This document shows, one piece after another, positions 1 to 6,234 of a stretch of DNA of 11,569 bases; the stretch's first letter is position 1, and each line of letters opens with the position of its first letter. Source of the DNA: Verrucomicrobiota bacterium. GTDB lineage: Bacteria; Verrucomicrobiota; Verrucomicrobiia; Limisphaerales; UBA1100. Under the pieces are notes generated by a model. That model made no database searches. It saw only the letters and a program-made list of their open reading frames with translations, and was not told the origin of the DNA. The position numbers were made by a program, and so were the translations under genes. The stretch is taken from positions 1 to 11,569 of the forward strand of contig DQLO01000397.1 of assembly GCA_015660155.1 (NCBI GenBank), written 5' to 3'.

Positions 1-26
1 AGAAGCCCAGGAAAAATAAGTGAATG

Positions 27-67
27 TGTTTTGGGAATCGAACCCAACGAACATCAAATCCTTTGAT
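27..67 (-). other. Two adjacent hairpins, the first shaped like a tRNA T-arm
   Basis: Read on the minus strand, positions 47-31 give TTGGG-TTCGATT-CCCAA: a perfect 5-bp stem around a 7-base loop that matches the invariant TTCRANN T-loop of tRNAs. The stem can extend outward through TGTT (27-30) and AACA (50-53) with a 2-base bulge. A second hairpin lies at 53-67 (ATCAAA-TCC-TTTGAT). I could not fold a full cloverleaf: no anticodon arm with a proper 7-base loop and no matching acceptor strand was found. A tRNA 3' remnant at an integration site is therefore more likely than a complete tRNA gene. It could also be a chance structure. Confidence 0.35.
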
Positions 68-286
68 AGTAGTGGACTCAAGTGGGCAAACCTCCCTTTT
101 CGGTTTTTTTTTTCATTTACCTATGGACAAGGGTGGACAGGCAGGGACATTTGGGTGTAGCAAAACGGTTAGCATTAAATCATCACCGTCACCTTTGAAC
201 ACTCGCCCTTTACCAGCACGGTGAAATCGCCTGTGCACCCACGAAGCGCTGTATGTAATTGGGGCAAAATATTACTCGTTGTTTCG

Positions 287-316
287 TTGTGAAGAGCCGG
301 TCACTTATGGTATAAT
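287..316 (+). promoter_or_regulatory. Sigma70-like promoter giving a nearly leaderless mRNA
   Basis: TTGTGA at 287-292 (4 of 6 to the -35 consensus) is followed after 18 bp by a perfect TATAAT at 311-316. Transcription should start near 323, only 0-4 bases before the ATG at 326. An AAGGAG ends at 324 but leaves a single base before the ATG, too close for ordinary ribosome binding, and would largely not be in the transcript. The sequence therefore points to leaderless or nearly leaderless translation. Confidence 0.55.
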
Positions 317-325
317 CGAAGGAGT

Positions 326-1234
326 ATGGCAGACGATCTTCATCTATCTATCCGGCCGGACGTCGATTTTCGGCCGACTTTCTTTATTGTCGATTTGAAG
401 ATTACCAATCCCAAGATGATGGGAAAAAAGGCGGAGTTTAAACTCGATCTGGCAAGCGATGTGCACGATTCGAGTGCCGTCAATGATGCCAAGAATCTTT
501 ACGCCCACAATTTCACGGTGGATCGAACGGAGTATCAACTGAAGATTCCAACGGATTCGTTTGATTGTTTCACCTACAAAGGGACCCATGCTTCCATTGT
601 GTTGCGAGCCAATCTGAAAGTGGATGATGCTTGGATTCTTAAGGATTCAGAGGTGAGTCGGACGGCGCAACTCAAGCTAGTCGATGCCCGGACGGGTGGG
701 GGTGGGGATGCCAGCGCAGAGATTGATCCCTTTGATAAGGTTCAGTTCAGCAAGAACTTTAATGCATTATCTTCCGACAGAAAGTTAGCTTTCGTATTAT
801 TGTCCCTGTTCTGCGTCATTGCAGGGGTTTGGGGTTCCATCGCGATTTGGAAATTGCGCGATTCGGACGAGCCGGGTGGTGCCATTGTTGGGATCATCGT
901 CCTCATCGTTGTGGTTTGTGTCCTTTGGGTATGGTTCAAGAATAAACAGTTTAAATCATATATGAAAGTTGCCCTTCAGCCGATGCCGGCTATCACTCGT
1001 AATACCCGATTGAAGATATCTCAACTCATCTCGGGGAAGTCCGAGGTCGATCTCAAAAACATGACCTTGCGGGTTGTGGCCTGTAACATGGAGAAAGGTC
1101 AATATGTGAGAGGATCCGGTACCAATCGGCGCACCGTGAGCTTTGAAGAACCTGTCCGCCCGATCATTCTTTATAGTGAAAAAGTGAGTCGCATCCCCAG
1201 CGGAAAATCTTCTCATTCCCCTCCCAGCCCGTGA
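326..1234 (+). CDS. Two-helix membrane protein of unknown function, C-terminus probably lost
   Basis: I do not recognise a named family for this 302-residue protein. Residues 1-140 form a charged, beta-rich region without Cys-pair or nucleotide-binding motifs, ending in a glycine run at 124-127. Two membrane helices follow at about 154-175 and 184-204, with a short charged loop (RDSDEP) between them, so both ends should lie on the same side, probably the cytoplasm. Residues 210-287 form a second soluble domain with alternating hydrophobic strands. The last 15 or so residues (from about SRIPSGK on, Ser/Pro-rich) change character exactly where the minus-strand DUF1080-like fragment begins at 1200. 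The native C-terminus was therefore probably replaced by a recombination event. The start is set by the promoter directly upstream. Base composition is mixed and less GC-rich than the right half of the window. Real gene: likely; functional as it stands: uncertain. Confidence 0.75.
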   Translation: MADDLHLSIRPDVDFRPTFFIVDLKITNPKMMGKKAEFKLDLASDVHDSSAVNDAKNLYAHNFTVDRTEYQLKIPTDSFDCFTYKGTHASIVLRANLKVDDAWILKDSEVSRTAQLKLVDARTGGGGDASAEIDPFDKVQFSKNFNALSSDRKLAFVLLSLFCVIAGVWGSIAIWKLRDSDEPGGAIVGIIVLIVVVCVLWVWFKNKQFKSYMKVALQPMPAITRNTRLKISQLISGKSEVDLKNMTLRVVACNMEKGQYVRGSGTNRRTVSFEEPVRPIILYSEKVSRIPSGKSSHSPPSP

Positions 1235-1250
1235 ACGTTTTACCATCAAA
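1200..1250 (-). pseudogene. DUF1080 (3-keto-disaccharide hydrolase-like) fragment
   Basis: The minus frame here reads FDGKTFTGWEGNEKIFR, which matches the opening strand motif of DUF1080 domains (F-DGKxxxGWxG...FWxV). DUF1080 proteins are secreted beta-sandwich proteins, very common in Planctomycetota and Verrucomicrobiota, and linked to carbohydrate degradation. Only about 17 residues remain. Upstream the frame continues into a XylR-like fragment, and downstream it turns into sequence antisense to the 326-1234 gene and stops. The identification rests on a short motif, so a chance likeness cannot be excluded. Confidence 0.5.
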
Positions 1251-1424
1251 GGTGGGTTTCCCGTTCTGCATTCTAAGCAGTCTGGGCGTGGTGGGGGTGA
1301 TGGAGCACTCCCACCCGGCTTCATCGGCGTAACGCTGGCAACCCGCATAGGTTTCCAGATGCCGTTTGTAGCCCCATTCCACCTCCAGCGCGATGGCGAC
1401 CCGTTTGGCTTTGCGACGGTTCAT
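1242..1424 (-). pseudogene. Truncated N-terminus of a XylR-like (LacI-sensor/AraC) regulator
   Basis: From an ATG at 1424 the minus strand encodes about 61 residues beginning MNRRKAKRVAIALEVEWGYK. This resembles the start of the periplasmic-binding-protein-like sensor domain of XylR-type regulators: basic start, strand (RVAIALEV), then a helix of the form RHLETYAGCQRYADEAGW, a second strand and a link leading to FDG. In the family the next strand would read roughly FDG-(V/I)(I/L)AR, followed by the rest of a sugar-binding domain and a C-terminal AraC helix-turn-helix. Here FDG instead continues into the DUF1080-like motif, and everything after it is missing, including the DNA-binding domain. 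The remnant lies divergent to the cytochrome operon at 1555 with operator-like repeats between them, the usual place for such a regulator. No Shine-Dalgarno is visible. Confidence 0.55.
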
Positions 1425-1429
1425 GATTC

Positions 1430-1447
1430 ACAATGAAGGCCCATTGT
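1430..1447. promoter_or_regulatory. Inverted repeat ACAATG-N6-CATTGT, possible operator
   Basis: A perfect 6-bp inverted repeat (1430-1435 and 1442-1447) with a 6-base spacer lies 6 bp upstream of the regulator remnant's start. Its size and position suit a dimeric regulator's autoregulatory site. The binding protein is unknown. Confidence 0.35.
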
Positions 1448-1472
1448 CAGTTCGAGCGCAAGCCGTATGTGT

Positions 1473-1508
1473 CGCAAAATAACATAAAAAATACGCAAAA
1501 TAAGCGTA
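1473..1508. promoter_or_regulatory. Tandem 10-bp direct repeat with 21-bp period plus inverted repeat
   Basis: CGCAAAATAA occurs at 1473-1482 and again at 1494-1503, 21 bp apart, which is two helical turns. Direct half-sites on one DNA face are typical of AraC-type DNA binding. The second copy also sits in a perfect inverted repeat, TACGC-N7-GCGTA (1492-1508). The element lies between the XylR-like remnant and the operon at 1555, so it may be the remnant's former operator or a site for a paralogue encoded elsewhere. Confidence 0.45.
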
Positions 1509-1517
1509 ACAATGTAA

Positions 1518-1546
1518 TCGCAATTATCTGGGGGCTCTTCTACAAT
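1518..1546 (+). promoter_or_regulatory. Candidate promoter of the cytochrome operon
   Basis: TACAAT at 1541-1546 is 5 of 6 to the -10 consensus. A -35 is weak: TCGCAA at 1518-1523, 3 of 6, 17-bp spacing, which suggests dependence on an activator at the repeats just upstream. Predicted transcription start is near 1553 and the ATG is at 1555. There is no Shine-Dalgarno, so this would again be a leaderless message. Confidence 0.4.
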
Positions 1547-1554
1547 TTCACCCG

Positions 1555-4491
1555 ATGAATCGCGCATTACCGGCAATCCTCGTTATTTCGCCAATGGCAG
1601 CTTTGCTGGCGGCTGCCGAGGAACCCACCGCAGATGGGCTGAATTTCTTTGAGACCAAGATCCGTCCTGTTCTGGTGGAACGCTGCTACAAGTGCCATTC
1701 TGCCGAGGCGCTCAGGCAGGATAAACTGAAGGGCGAACTGCAGCTTGATACGCGCGAGGCGGTGCTCAAGGGAGGCGAGACCGGGCCGGGGATCGTGCCG
1801 GGCGACGTGAAGGCGAGCTTGCTACTTCAGGCGATCCGCCACGAGAAGTCGCTCGAGATGCCGCCCAAGAGCAAGCTGTCAAAGGAGGTTATTGCCGATT
1901 TTGAAAAGTGGGTGGCTATCGGAGCGCCTGACCCCCGCGATGGCAAGGCGGCAGAGGTGGCAAAGGAAGAGATCGACATTGAAACCGGGCGGAAGTTTTG
2001 GTCGTTTCAACCACTTCGCAAGGTCGCACCTCCACAGATAAAGGACACCAGCTGGGGACGCACGGATATCGATCGATTCATCTTGGCACCGCTCGAGGCG
2101 AAGGGGCTAAAGCCCAACAGTGAGGCAAATCGTCGCGCCCTCATCCGCCGGGCCTATTTTGATTTGTGGGGATTGCCGCCCGAACCGGCCGAGGTGGAAG
2201 CATTCGCCAACGATACCTCTGCGGATGCCTACGAGCGACTGATCGACAGGCTGATCGCCGGGCAGCACTACGGCGAACGCTGGGCCCGACACTGGCTCGA
2301 CTTGGCGAGGTTCGCAGAGAGCAACGGATTTGCCTTTGATAAGGATAGACCCGCGGCTTTCCACTACCGCGATTTCGTCATCAAGGCCCTCAACGAGGAT
2401 ATGCCCTACGACCGGTTCGTGCGGTTACAAATTGCCGGAGATCAGATCGGGCCGGATGACTACACAAGTCAGGCCGCGACCGGCTTTCTCGCCGCCGGTC
2501 CATTTACGTCGCAGCAGACGCAGAAAGAGAGGGAGCGAAGCCGCTACGAACAGCTGGATGATGTCGTCGGCACGATCGGAACGTCGATGTTGGGGTTAAC
2601 TGTCGGATGTGCTCGCTGCCACGACCATAAATACGATCCTCTGCCGACCCGTGATTACTATCGGCTTACTGCGGCATTTGCCGAAACCGGCTTCCAAGAT
2701 TTCGATTACGATCCCGATCCCGCCGCGACGAAGGTCGCCAAGGATAAGTTCGACAAAGCGCACAAGACGTTTGTAGATGCCCGGGTAAAGTTCGAAAAGG
2801 AACATTTACCGAAACGGCTGGATGATTGGTTAAATGCGAAATCGAAGCCACCTCCGCTCGAGAAACTAGGCGTCTGGCAGGTGATCGGACCTTTCAAAGC
2901 CGCTGGTTTCAAGGTGGCGTACAATGAGTCGTTCGCACCGGAGAAAGAAGTGGATCTCGAAAAGACCTACGAAGACCTGAAGTGGACGCCCCAGCCCGAT
3001 TGGAAAGACGGTCAAATCCACAATACGCTGACCGGAAACAACAGCGCCAACTACCTCTTTCGCACGATCGAGGTGGCCAAGAAGGCGCCGTTGGAGATCT
3101 CGTTGGGGCGCGATGATGCGATCAAGGTGTTTCTCAATGGGAAGCAGGTGTTGGCCAAAGAGGTGACCGGTGGCGTGGCGGCTGATCAGGACAAGGTCAC
3201 GCTCAAACTGAATGCGGGCACTAACCAACTACTGGTGAAGATCATCAATGCCTCCGGGCCATCAGGTTTCTACTTTAGCACACGGCCGAACATTCCTAAG
3301 AACATTCAGGATATCTTAAATCTGGCCGCCGACAAGCGGAAAGACGGACAAAAGCAGGCGTTGCTGAAATGGTATTCGCCGCTTGACCCGGATTGGGCCA
3401 GCCTCAGTCAGGCTGAACAGGAGCACCTCAAAGAACAGCCCAAGCCAAAAACCACTAAGATATTCGCCGCTCGGAAGAACGGCGCGACTTACAATTTTGG
3501 CGCCGACACGCGCAAGGTGTACTTCCTCGCCCGCGGCAATTCGAATGCAAAGCAGGGGTTAGCATCTCCCGGTTTCCTCAGAGTGCTGACTTCAGGCAAC
3601 ACGTCGGAGGATCGGTGGCTTGTATCCACGGAGGACGCCAACACGAAGTCCGCCCCCCGCCCTCCGCGCGCGGCTGTGGCAGACTGGCTGACGGATCACC
3701 AACACGGCGCCGGCCATCTGCTCGCCCGGGTAATCGTGAACCGCCTTTGGCAGCACCACATGGGGCGCGGCATCGTGACGACCCCCAGCGATTTCGGCAA
3801 ACAAGGAGTCGCTCCTTCGCACCCCGAGCTGTTAGATTTTCTCGCCTCGGAGCTGATACGCGGTGGTTGGAAACTCAAACCGATCCACAAGTTGATCATG
3901 TTGAGTGCGGTATACCGACAGTCGGGCGAAAGCAACCCGGCAGCAGCAAAGGCAGATCCTGACAACCAGCTCATGTGGCGACGAAGGGCGGTGCGATTGG
4001 ATGCCGAAGCCATCCGCGATACGCTTCTGGCCGTAAGTAGCACGCTGGACAAAACGATGTTCGGAAAGGGGACGCTGAATCAGGCGATCCCTCGGCGGAG
4101 CATCTACCTCACCGTGAAACGCGGCAATCTGATTCCGATGCTGCAGCTTTTTGACGCGCCCGATGCCATCCAGAGCATCGGACACCGTGATGTAACCACG
4201 GTCCCGCCGCAGGCGCTGGCGCTGATGAATTCGCCGCTCGTACGGCAGTTGGCGGAGAAGTTTGCCAAGCGTATTCAATCCGCGCCGTCGATGTCGCCGG
4301 AGAAGGTGGTCGATAGCGCCTATGCCATCGCATTATCCCGCCCGCCGACCGATGCCGAAAGGCAACAGATGGCCGACTTTATCAAGAAGCAGGCCGCGTC
4401 CTACAGTGCAGATGGCAAGGCGATGGAGCGTGCCGTGGCCGATTTCTGCCAGCTCATGTTCTGCCTCAATGAGTTTATTTTTATCGATTAG
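1555..4491 (+). CDS. Secreted PSCyt1/DUF1549/DUF1553 c-type cytochrome-like protein
   Basis: This 978-residue protein has the classic PVC-group architecture. Residues 1-21 are a signal peptide ending in an Ala-rich stretch. PSCyt1 (about 35-125) carries a heme c site CYKCH (C44, C47, H48) and the usual MPPKSKLS motif, whose Met may be the distal heme ligand. DUF1549/PSCyt2 (about 146-378) ends in a second CxxCH (C352, C355, H356, in CARCHDHKYDPL). Residues 435-577 form an inserted beta-sandwich beginning WQVIGPF and containing VFLNGKQV, resembling a carbohydrate-binding or jelly-roll module. DUF1553/PSD1 (about 650-908) carries NRLWQHHMGRGIV, SHPELLDFLA and PQALALMNSPLV. Its biochemical activity is not established; a periplasmic electron-transfer or sugar-oxidation role is commonly inferred. 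It lies 5 bp before the DUF1501 gene, its usual partner. Upstream are operator-like repeats and a XylR-like remnant, consistent with sugar control. No frame defects were seen. Confidence 0.95.
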   Translation: MNRALPAILVISPMAALLAAAEEPTADGLNFFETKIRPVLVERCYKCHSAEALRQDKLKGELQLDTREAVLKGGETGPGIVPGDVKASLLLQAIRHEKSLEMPPKSKLSKEVIADFEKWVAIGAPDPRDGKAAEVAKEEIDIETGRKFWSFQPLRKVAPPQIKDTSWGRTDIDRFILAPLEAKGLKPNSEANRRALIRRAYFDLWGLPPEPAEVEAFANDTSADAYERLIDRLIAGQHYGERWARHWLDLARFAESNGFAFDKDRPAAFHYRDFVIKALNEDMPYDRFVRLQIAGDQIGPDDYTSQAATGFLAAGPFTSQQTQKERERSRYEQLDDVVGTIGTSMLGLTVGCARCHDHKYDPLPTRDYYRLTAAFAETGFQDFDYDPDPAATKVAKDKFDKAHKTFVDARVKFEKEHLPKRLDDWLNAKSKPPPLEKLGVWQVIGPFKAAGFKVAYNESFAPEKEVDLEKTYEDLKWTPQPDWKDGQIHNTLTGNNSANYLFRTIEVAKKAPLEISLGRDDAIKVFLNGKQVLAKEVTGGVAADQDKVTLKLNAGTNQLLVKIINASGPSGFYFSTRPNIPKNIQDILNLAADKRKDGQKQALLKWYSPLDPDWASLSQAEQEHLKEQPKPKTTKIFAARKNGATYNFGADTRKVYFLARGNSNAKQGLASPGFLRVLTSGNTSEDRWLVSTEDANTKSAPRPPRAAVADWLTDHQHGAGHLLARVIVNRLWQHHMGRGIVTTPSDFGKQGVAPSHPELLDFLASELIRGGWKLKPIHKLIMLSAVYRQSGESNPAAAKADPDNQLMWRRRAVRLDAEAIRDTLLAVSSTLDKTMFGKGTLNQAIPRRSIYLTVKRGNLIPMLQLFDAPDAIQSIGHRDVTTVPPQALALMNSPLVRQLAEKFAKRIQSAPSMSPEKVVDSAYAIALSRPPTDAERQQMADFIKKQAASYSADGKAMERAVADFCQLMFCLNEFIFID

Positions 4492-4496
4492 CTAAG

Positions 4497-5936
4497 ATGC
4501 AAAAACCATTTGATTTTCGTTCCCGCCGGGCCTTCCTGAAAAATGCAGGACTCGGATGTGGCTCACTCGCCCTGACCGGCCTGCTTGGTGAACAGGGGCT
4601 GCTTTCCGCCGCCGCCGCTACTCCCAACAAAGGTTCGACGCAGACGCAAGGACCACATTTCGCGCCTAAAGCAAAGTCGATCATCTGGCTTTTCATGCCC
4701 GGAAGCCCATCGCAGATGGACACGTTCGACTACAAGCCGGAGTTACAAAAACGCAATGGAATGAAGCTTGAAGGGGCTGACCCTAAGACTGGGTTTTTCA
4801 CCACCAGCGGCAAAGTGCTGAAGTCGCCGTTCGCCTTCAAGCAACACGGCCAGTCAGGTGCGTGGGTTTCGGAGATATTCCCGCACATGGCGCAGCACGT
4901 CGATGATCAGGCATTCGTCTACTCGTGCTTTTCGCAGTCGAATAACCACACCCCGGCAATGCTGGAGATGAACTCCGGCATGTTCCTGCAGGGGCGCCCG
5001 TGCATGGGGTCGTGGCTTAACTACGGCCTGGGAAGCGAGAACAAGAACCTGCCCGGATTTGTCGTCCTGCACGGTGCGATGCCGCGTGGCGGCAAGCCGA
5101 TCTGGTCACCAGGATTTCTCCCCAAGGTGTATCAGCCAACCTCCATTGATGGACAAAAGCCGATCGCCGACCTGGCGCGCCTGAAGGGCATGACTGACGG
5201 GCAGCAGCGGGCGCAGCTCGATATTCTTAAGGAGATGAACCGCAAGCATCAGGAACTACGGCCGCACGAGGCCGACCTGGCAGCGAGGCTGGAGTCATTT
5301 GAGTTGGCCTACCGGATGCAGACGGCTGCCCCCGAAGCGATGGATCTCACCAAGGAGACCGAGCTCATCCACAAGGCCTACGGTACGGATCAGAAAGAGA
5401 CTCAACTCGTAGCCAAGCAGTGTATCACAGCGCGCCGCCTGATCGAACGTGGCGTGCGTTTTGTTCAGTTGTATGCAGGGACAAACGGCGGCGGAGGCGG
5501 TGTGGCCGACGTGCCTTGGGACGGCCACAACGATATCGGGGCCAATCACCGTATCGCCGCCAAGAGCGTCGACCAGCCGATAGGTGCGCTGCTCGCCGAC
5601 CTGAAGGCTCGCGGCATGCTTGACGAAACGCTGGTAGTTTGGGGTGGCGAGTTTGGACGAACCTCAGATTCGCAGGGCAGTTTGGGACGGGATCATAATC
5701 CCCACGCCTTCACCATGTGGATGGCGGGGGGCGGAGTCAAAGGCGGCGTGCAATATGGCGCTAGTGATGAGTTCGGATACAAGGCGGTCGAAAACCGTGT
5801 CAGCGTAAATGACCTACACGCCACTATCCTGCATCTGATGGGCATCGACCACAAAAGGCTGACTTATCGGTTCAATGGTCGTGACTACCGGCTTACCGAC
5901 GTTGCGGGAGAGGTCATCGAGGCTCTTCTCGCCTAA
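4497..5936 (+). CDS. Tat-exported DUF1501 protein (sulfatase/phosphatase-fold)
   Basis: The 479-residue protein starts with a Tat signal: SRRAFLK at 9-15, followed by a hydrophobic stretch to about 40. DUF1501 belongs to the alkaline phosphatase/sulfatase-like fold. Conserved family landmarks are present: FMPGSPSQMDTFDYKP (66-81, early Asp), WDGHND (341-346), WGGEFGRTS (382-390) and GRDHNPHAF (397-405), with Asp/His/Glu residues well placed for metal binding. The C-terminus has VNDLHATILHLMGID and FNGRDYRLTDV, typical of a complete member. It begins 5 bp after the cytochrome gene, lacks its own ribosome site or promoter, and is probably translationally coupled. Tat export suggests folding or metal loading before secretion. 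The substrate is unknown; a sulfated or phosphorylated polysaccharide is a reasonable guess from context only. Confidence 0.95.
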   Translation: MQKPFDFRSRRAFLKNAGLGCGSLALTGLLGEQGLLSAAAATPNKGSTQTQGPHFAPKAKSIIWLFMPGSPSQMDTFDYKPELQKRNGMKLEGADPKTGFFTTSGKVLKSPFAFKQHGQSGAWVSEIFPHMAQHVDDQAFVYSCFSQSNNHTPAMLEMNSGMFLQGRPCMGSWLNYGLGSENKNLPGFVVLHGAMPRGGKPIWSPGFLPKVYQPTSIDGQKPIADLARLKGMTDGQQRAQLDILKEMNRKHQELRPHEADLAARLESFELAYRMQTAAPEAMDLTKETELIHKAYGTDQKETQLVAKQCITARRLIERGVRFVQLYAGTNGGGGGVADVPWDGHNDIGANHRIAAKSVDQPIGALLADLKARGMLDETLVVWGGEFGRTSDSQGSLGRDHNPHAFTMWMAGGGVKGGVQYGASDEFGYKAVENRVSVNDLHATILHLMGIDHKRLTYRFNGRDYRLTDVAGEVIEALLA

Positions 5937-5991
5937 TCTGAATTCTCGTAGTTGTCCGAACCGACTCCAAAGGCCTCGCCAAAAGCCCGTG

Positions 5992-6020
5992 GCCCATGCG
6001 TGGGCAGAATGTGCGGCACA
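5992..6020. other. Two short hairpins downstream of the operon
   Basis: GCCCA-TGCG-TGGGC (5992-6005) and TGTGC-G-GCACA (6010-6020) lie next to each other after the DUF1501 stop. Neither is followed by a T tract, so they are not a standard intrinsic terminator. They may stabilise the mRNA end or belong to a degraded repeat. Confidence 0.3.
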
Positions 6021-6053
6021 CGGGGCGGGTGATGAAGAAATAGGCATACCTTT

Positions 6054-6113
6054 CCTTCCGCCTCTTCTCCCCCCAACAGCATTTACACCAGAGCCGGTGT
6101 GGCGTAGGGTGGC
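6054..6113 (+). repeat. Leader repeat, copy 1
   Basis: This copy matches 6753-6811 over about 60 bp. A pyrimidine-rich first part is similar with one indel, and the 34-bp core (6080-6113) differs from copy 2 at one base (T at 6100, A at 6798). The core contains ACACC-N6-GGTGT, a 5-bp hairpin, and TTTACA-N17-TAGGGT, which has -35/-10 spacing but a poor -10. It ends 4 bp before the ATG of a 28-codon ORF. Its place before a start codon in both copies suggests a promoter or 5' leader that moves with gene starts. Confidence 0.7.
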
Positions 6114-6117
6114 GGGC

Positions 6118-6204
6118 ATGAAGCAGATTCTTTTGATGATTGCGGTGGTGGGGTTGGTGGCGGAAAGCAGGGGGGTTGAAGATTCAGTTATCGATGAACC
6201 TTGA
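6118..6204 (+). CDS. 28-codon signal-peptide-like ORF, possibly a truncated lipoprotein gene
   Basis: Directly after the leader repeat, an ATG opens a short ORF beginning MKQILLMIAVVGLVAESRG and ending at TGA. Lys followed by a hydrophobic stretch is a good export signal. Similar starts precede a lipobox Cys in many small secreted proteins of this group, but here no Cys follows and the frame ends after SVIDEP. It is either a remnant whose mature part has been lost, or a real small secreted or membrane peptide. The AT-rich gene at 6235 begins soon after, which fits replacement of the downstream part. Confidence 0.35.
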   Translation: MKQILLMIAVVGLVAESRGVEDSVIDEP

Positions 6205-6234
6205 TAAATTCTATAGTTTTCTTAGACTTGCGAA

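Larger units (their letters stand above)
1..325. other. Left intergenic region without a convincing gene
   Basis: No reading frame here looks like a real protein. A 66-codon ORF at 24-224 has no recognisable domain, no ribosome site and an atypical composition. Two hairpins at 27-67 and a promoter at 287-316 are listed separately. There is a run of ten T at 104-113, but no GC-rich stem sits directly before it, so I do not call it a terminator. From 120 to 286 I see nothing I can support. Confidence 0.6.

Noticed and set aside
27..100. A complete minus-strand tRNA gene
   Set aside because: Only the T-arm is convincing; anticodon and acceptor stems with correct geometry could not be found by hand.
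104..113. Run of ten T as an intrinsic terminator
   Set aside because: No GC-rich inverted repeat directly precedes it on either strand, and no gene ends nearby.
24..224. 66-codon ORF on the plus strand at the left edge
   Set aside because: No ribosome site, no domain, overlaps the hairpin region and a T10 run; composition unlike a protein.
5992..6020. Hairpins after the DUF1501 gene as a rho-independent terminator
   Set aside because: Stems are only 5 bp and no U tract follows.
5814..6119. Minus-strand ORFs at 5814-6119 and 6764-6976 sharing a TGSGVN motif
   Set aside because: The likeness comes entirely from the two copies of the leader repeat; the rest is antisense to real genes or spacer.
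5875..6204. 109-codon plus-strand ORF overlapping the end of the DUF1501 gene
   Set aside because: Its first part is a shadow of DUF1501 coding and spacer sequence. Only the internal ATG at 6118, after the leader repeat, has a plausible start context.
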